From Coriobacteriales bacterium (GTDB taxonomy: Bacteria; Actinomycetota; Coriobacteriia; Coriobacteriales; UBA8131), in assembly GCA_031268525.1 (NCBI GenBank), contig JAIRXA010000053.1, forward strand, positions 1 to 16,866: DNA of 16,866 bases. Direction: 5' to 3'. Of this stretch, positions 13,667 through 16,866 are shown piece by piece. The notes beneath the pieces are model-generated. The model was not told the origin of the DNA, did not search any database, and saw only the letters and a list, made by a program, of their open reading frames with translations. The translations under genes and the position numbers were made by a program. The first letter of the stretch is position 1. Every line of letters begins with the position of its first letter.

Positions 13667-14731
13667 CTAGCTGAGATGAGCGCGTGAATGTGTTGAGAGA
13701 TATTCCTCGCGAATATGACTGCGATCGACGTGGGTGTAGATCTGGGTTGTCATGATGGTGGCATGACCGAGCAATTCCTGAATTGCCCTCAGGTCAGCGC
13801 CCCCTTCGAGCAGGTGAGTGGCAAAGGAGTGCCGGAGCAGATGAGGATGCAGGTGGGGCAGATCGATCGCACGTCCGTACCTCTCCACGAGATTGAAGAC
13901 CGAGACGCGCGTGAGTCTGCCGCCGCGTTGGTTGAGAAAGACGGCACTGCCACAGGCAGGGCGCAGGACGCGTTTGGTGTGCAGCTCGGGTCTGCCCTGC
14001 GCAAGATAGAGCGCCAGCGTGCGAGCCGCCGCCCCAAGCAGGGGAACGATCCGCTGCTTATCGCCCTTGCCCAGCACGCGCAGACAGGCGTCATCAAAGG
14101 AGATATCGGCAAGATCAAGGCCTGTCAGCTCGCTTACGCGCAATCCACAACCATAGAGAACCTCCAATATCGCCTGATCACGCAGCCCAGCGGGAGTTGC
14201 CGGAAAGGATTGATCAAGGAGGTGGTTCATCTGTTTGATGCTCAGGGCAATTGGCAGAGTATCCGGCGTCTTGGGAAGACGCAGCGTGGCGGTCGGATCC
14301 TCCGAGGCGAAGCTCTCGCGAATCGCAAACCGATGAAAGCCCTTGATCGCTGAAACGCTTCGCTCAAGGGACGCGGGGGCGTACTCAAGCTCGACAAGAG
14401 CGCCCAGAAAGGCTCGGATGTCATCACGGGTAATCTCTGTGATGGTGCTTCTGCCCTGCTCGACCATCCAGGAGCAGTAGCGGCGCAGATCGCGACCATA
14501 GGCCTCAACGGTGTTGGTAGCCGAGCCGCGCTCGACCGTCAGCCAGGCGATATAGTCGCCAAGCACAAGGGAGAGGCCAGGGGTCGGGGTTTGAGGGGAC
14601 GGTCTGGCGGAAGATGAGGATTGCCCGGCTGGGAGCTTTGCGGAGGACGTGGACCTGAGCGGGGATGGGGACGCTTGTGCCGCCGTGCGAAAAAACGCCT
14701 GAGCGCGCCGAGGATGAGCCCCTGTGGTCAT
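13667..14731 (-). CDS. xerD: Tyrosine site-specific recombinase XerD/XerC
   Basis: This 354-residue protein has the SAM-like core-binding domain (about 55-140) and the tyrosine recombinase catalytic domain. Catalytic residues are visible: R198 in GCGLRVSEL, the hairpin Lys K222 in GKGDKQRIVP, HLLRHSFATH (H297, R300), H323 in LGHATI and the nucleophile Y332 in TTQIYTHVD. It would resolve chromosome dimers at dif. RIVP and IYTHVD favour XerD, while RAIQELLGHA is also XerC-like, so C versus D is not settled. It is about 50 residues longer than usual because of a Ser/Pro/Ala/Thr-rich N-terminal extension. I keep the ATG at 14731 because it forms an ATGA overlap with the upstream gene; a GTG at codon 56 would give a normal-length protein. 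Confidence 0.9.
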   Translation of the reverse strand: MTTGAHPRRAQAFFRTAAQASPSPLRSTSSAKLPAGQSSSSARPSPQTPTPGLSLVLGDYIAWLTVERGSATNTVEAYGRDLRRYCSWMVEQGRSTITEITRDDIRAFLGALVELEYAPASLERSVSAIKGFHRFAIRESFASEDPTATLRLPKTPDTLPIALSIKQMNHLLDQSFPATPAGLRDQAILEVLYGCGLRVSELTGLDLADISFDDACLRVLGKGDKQRIVPLLGAAARTLALYLAQGRPELHTKRVLRPACGSAVFLNQRGGRLTRVSVFNLVERYGRAIDLPHLHPHLLRHSFATHLLEGGADLRAIQELLGHATIMTTQIYTHVDRSHIREEYLSTHSRAHLS

Positions 14732-16047
14732 GGGTTTTGGAGCTCCAGAAGGCTTCCGGCAAACAGACCTGCGGCAAAGGCTGCGGAGAAGAACGCGGGA
14801 TCATCTGCCTGCGTGCGTCCCATCGTTGTAACCCTGAGGCCACGTAGGTCGATGGCCGCCGCGTCGAGAGGGACGCGCACGAAACCGTGCCTGTCGAGAA
14901 TGTCGGCCTCACACAAGGCCTGCTCGACCGCCTCACTCTGCGCGGGCACAAGGTCGTCGGGGCAGACGATGATCGCTTCTGCGAGCGTGGCCACGCCAAG
15001 CGCGCTGAGTGTGTGATGGCTCACGCCCCGATGCCGCTCACGCGCGTCCGCGAAGGACAGGCGCAGCGTGGCGATCGGCACGCCATCGAGCACGGCGGCG
15101 GCGTTGAGCGCCTCAGCCTGAGCGATGCCTCCATGCCCAAAGGGGGTAGCGGTTCCCACGATACCGGGACCGATACCTGCAATGATGATGTCGGCTTTGA
15201 GGACATGACGGGCGGCGAGAAGGCCCGAGTGAAGATTGACCGCATCCAGATCACCACCGAGCGCCTGACCGCAGGTGATGACGGCGTCGATCAGCCCCGC
15301 CTCACGCGCCTCGACGGCCAAATCGGCAAAGGCGAGCATCAGAGCAGCCTCGTCGGTCATGCAGTAGATGATGCACGCCTCAGGGCAGCGCTGGCGAGCG
15401 GCGGCGGCGACCAGTATAACCTGGCTGAACAGACCGCAGCAGACCACCGGTGTACCTTCCAGCGAGCGCGCCTGAGCCATGGTCGCATGGTGAGGCGATG
15501 CCTCTTCCTCGACGGCGAGCACTTCGCGCTGCAGGGGTGTATAACGCAGTTTCATGATATGCGCGGCAGTTATAGGCTCAGCAGAAGTCGCGCATTGCTC
15601 GCTTGTATCCAAGCTATCATTGGGAACCACGAAAGCCAGCCCTCCGGTGCCAAGTTCCAGATCGAGCGCGGTGACATTCAACATAACACACTCCCCCACC
15701 CTGACAGCTGGCCCCAGAGCCAGATAATTGAGGGCGGGCACCTCGGTTGGCAGGCCGTAGGCATCGAGGGGGGTACAGGTCAAACGCTGGATTCGCCGGG
15801 AATTCTGGAGGTCTTGATGGTTCTGGAGGTTTTGAGGGTTCTGGAGGTTTTGATGGTTCTGGAGGTTTTGATGAACGTTCGAAGAGACGTCCGAAGAGGT
15901 GATGAAAACAGCTGATGCGGTGGCGGTACGGGAGGCGATGGAGGCGGCTGATGCGGTGGCGGCACAGGAGGCGTCCGACGGAACATCACAAACAGCATTC
16001 GAGGAAGCCTCTGAGACGGTGATCACCGTGGCTTTTATAAGGCGCAT
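14728..16047 (-). CDS. DUF3866 family protein of unknown function, with repeat-built N-terminal insert
   Basis: The conserved part matches what I know of DUF3866, an actinobacterial family without assigned function. Visible segments are VMLNVTALDLELGTGG (121-136), HIMKLRYTPLQREVLAVEE (163-181), VICGQALGGDLDAV-like (257-270), SGLLAARHVL (274-283), GPGIVGTATPFGHGG (293-307) and RHRGVSHHTLSALG (338-351). The conserved glycines and histidines suggest an enzyme or ligand-binding fold, but no reaction can be named. I chose the ATG at 16047, 7 nt after yebC; it starts MRLIKATVITV. An insert of about 65 residues (about 20-88) separates this first strand from the rest and consists of Ala/Ser/Thr repeats and an Asn/Gln/Leu/His hexapeptide array. 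The stop overlaps the xer start as ATGA. Confidence 0.85.
   Translation of the reverse strand: MRLIKATVITVSEASSNAVCDVPSDASCAATASAASIASRTATASAVFITSSDVSSNVHQNLQNHQNLQNPQNLQNHQDLQNSRRIQRLTCTPLDAYGLPTEVPALNYLALGPAVRVGECVMLNVTALDLELGTGGLAFVVPNDSLDTSEQCATSAEPITAAHIMKLRYTPLQREVLAVEEEASPHHATMAQARSLEGTPVVCCGLFSQVILVAAAARQRCPEACIIYCMTDEAALMLAFADLAVEAREAGLIDAVITCGQALGGDLDAVNLHSGLLAARHVLKADIIIAGIGPGIVGTATPFGHGGIAQAEALNAAAVLDGVPIATLRLSFADARERHRGVSHHTLSALGVATLAEAIIVCPDDLVPAQSEAVEQALCEADILDRHGFVRVPLDAAAIDLRGLRVTTMGRTQADDPAFFSAAFAAGLFAGSLLELQNP
15805..15876 (-). repeat. Four tandem 18-bp repeats in the DUF3866 gene
   Basis: Plus-strand units start at 15805, 15823, 15841 and 15859 and follow CTGGAGGTTTTGATGGTT. 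Units 1 and 2 each differ from unit 3 at one base; unit 4 differs only in its last three bases. They encode the hexapeptides NLQNHQ, NLQNPQ, NLQNHQ and NHQDLQ-phase variants in the N-terminal insert. Copies this similar suggest recent expansion and likely length variation between strains. Confidence 0.95.
15875..15898 (-). repeat. Two tandem 12-bp repeats in the DUF3866 gene
   Basis: ACGTTCGAAGAG (15875-15886) is followed directly by ACGTCCGAAGAG (15887-15898), one mismatch. They abut the 18-bp array and encode four residues each, in frame, so this is another small expansion. Confidence 0.75.
15911..15973 (-). repeat. Two 27-bp direct repeats with a 36-bp period in the DUF3866 gene
   Basis: The 27-nt segments at 15911-15937 and 15947-15973 differ at two bases and start 36 nt (12 codons) apart. 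They encode the Ala/Ser/Thr-rich part of the insert (ASRTATASA and ASCAATASA). Confidence 0.85.
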
Positions 16048-16054
16048 GGCACGC

Positions 16055-16813
16055 TCACTCGTCGAGAGCGGCAGCAATCTCGTCGGTTATGTCCATCGTG
16101 TGATAGACGTTTTGCAAATCCTCAAGCTCCTCAAGCCTGTCGATCAGGCGCATGACCTTTTTGGCGTCAGAAACGCTGACCTCGGTCGGTGTCGTCGGGT
16201 CCATGATCAACTCATAGCCCTTGACCTCCAGGCCCTGATCCTCCAAGCCCTTCTTCACGGCAGTCAGATCACCCGGAGCCGTGAGCACGACCCATTCCTC
16301 ATCGGCGTCCTCGTAGTCGTTGCCGCCCGCCTCGGCGACCATCAACATGAAGCTGTCCTCGTCGTCTGTCTGGGACTTCTCGACCATGATCTGGCCCTTG
16401 CGCTCAAACTGGAAGACCACCGAGCCGGTTGTGCCGAGATTGCCGCCACTGTGGCTGAAGGCCGAGCGCACATCGGCGGCCGTACGATTGCGATTGTCGG
16501 TCAGCGCCTCACACAATACCGCCACACCAGCAGGCCCATAGCCCTCATAGACCACGGTCTCGAACCGTGCGGCATCCGAACCTGAGCCAAAGGCCTTCTT
16601 GATGGCTGTGTCGATCTTGTCCTTGGGCAACGAGTTGGCCTTGGCCTTGGCGACCGCAGCCGCCAGGGCGGCGTTGTTGTCAGGGTTGGGATCGCCACCC
16701 TCTTTAGCCGCGACGGTGATGTTGCGGGACAGCTTGGAAAACAGCGCCGAACGCTTGGCGTCCTGAGCCGCCTTGCGGTATTTGGTGGTTGCCCACTTGG
16801 AGTGTCCAGACAT
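16055..16813 (-). CDS. yebC: YebC/TACO1 family protein
   Basis: The 252-residue protein begins MSGHSKWATTKYRKAAQDAKR, the diagnostic YebC start, and continues with LFSKLSRNITVAAKEGG, YEGYGPAGVAVLCEALTDNRNRTAADVRSAF (about residues 89-119) and GGNLGTTGSVVFQF. All three structural domains are present and the length is normal. The family was long called a transcriptional regulator; recent work links several members to translation through difficult stretches such as polyproline. The role here is not shown by sequence. The ATG at 16813 has AAAGG about 10 nt upstream; an earlier in-frame start at 16855 would precede the invariant MSGHSKW. It leads the unit yebC-DUF3866-xer; its promoter probably lies beyond the window. 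Confidence 0.96.
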   Translation of the reverse strand: MSGHSKWATTKYRKAAQDAKRSALFSKLSRNITVAAKEGGDPNPDNNAALAAAVAKAKANSLPKDKIDTAIKKAFGSGSDAARFETVVYEGYGPAGVAVLCEALTDNRNRTAADVRSAFSHSGGNLGTTGSVVFQFERKGQIMVEKSQTDDEDSFMLMVAEAGGNDYEDADEEWVVLTAPGDLTAVKKGLEDQGLEVKGYELIMDPTTPTEVSVSDAKKVMRLIDRLEELEDLQNVYHTMDITDEIAAALDE

Positions 16814-16866
16814 GGAGAGGAGCCTTTCTTTCGTGAAGCCCACTGAACGAGGCAAGCCCTGAAGTC
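16814..16866. other. Leader region upstream of yebC, no feature recognised
   Basis: These 53 nt hold the weak AAAGG ribosome-binding sequence of yebC on the minus strand. I see no convincing promoter, hairpin or gene end before the window edge. Confidence 0.5.

Noticed and set aside
15805..15876. CRISPR-like array
   Set aside because: The 18-bp units are directly adjacent without spacers and are in frame within a coding sequence.
14887..15915. A 342-codon open frame on the plus strand opposite the DUF3866 gene
   Set aside because: The minus-strand frame carries the conserved family motifs; this one is a composition shadow that even reads the repeat array as VLEVLMVLEVL.
16814..16855. Upstream start for yebC
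   Set aside because: The family invariably begins MSGHSKW, which is at 16813.
1..16866. tRNA, rRNA, insertion sequences or prophage genes
   Set aside because: No cloverleaf, rRNA stretch, transposase or phage-like gene was recognised; the only recombinase is a Xer-type housekeeping one.

Overview
The window carries one strand of tightly packed genes (all on the minus strand) from a moderately GC-rich bacterium. The core is a division and cell wall (dcw) cluster. The FtsW signature with ISAGGTS in place of the usual ISYGGSS, the DUF3866 gene, the divergent MraZ and the gene order point to Actinomycetota; Coriobacteriia is my best guess. No rRNA or taxonomic marker is present, so this rests on protein character alone.

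Read in the direction of transcription (from high to low coordinates): (1) 16813-13667, a three-gene unit of yebC (TACO1/YebC family), a DUF3866 protein of unknown function, and a XerC/XerD tyrosine recombinase, joined by a 7-nt gap and an ATGA overlap. (2) 13666-13410, a 257-nt intergenic region that is AT-rich next to mraZ. It holds a candidate dcw promoter, a candidate MraZ-type repeat array and a near-consensus LexA/SOS box. (3) 13409-1173, the dcw operon mraZ-rsmH-ftsL-ftsI-murE-murF-mraY-murD-ftsW-murG, with gaps of a few to 63 nt and frequent 4-11 nt overlaps that imply translational coupling. (4) 1172-1048, a pyrimidine-rich spacer with a candidate promoter, then an ABC exporter ATPase and the start of its ABC-2 permease, cut by the window edge. 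murC, murB, ddl, ftsQ, ftsA and ftsZ do not follow murG here.

The dcw genes work as one pathway. MurE, MurF and MurD are three of the four cytoplasmic ligases that build UDP-MurNAc-pentapeptide. MraY loads it on undecaprenyl phosphate (lipid I) and MurG adds GlcNAc (lipid II). FtsW polymerises lipid II at the septum and FtsI cross-links it, with FtsL as a scaffold. RsmH methylates 16S rRNA and MraZ is the usual local regulator. The DNPR motif in MurE predicts meso-diaminopimelate as its substrate.

The most unusual feature is a set of in-frame, low-complexity segments built from short tandem repeats in otherwise conserved genes. An 18-bp (hexapeptide) period occurs in the ftsI N-terminal tail, inside the murE ATPase domain and in the N-terminal region of the DUF3866 gene. 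Related in-frame repeats of 24-27 bp and 66 bp occur in the ftsW and murE C-terminal tails. One 18-base word is shared at 17 of 18 positions, in the same reading frame, by the ftsW and murE repeats. This suggests a repeat-expansion process acting across this cluster. No mobile element, CRISPR array, tRNA or rRNA was seen.
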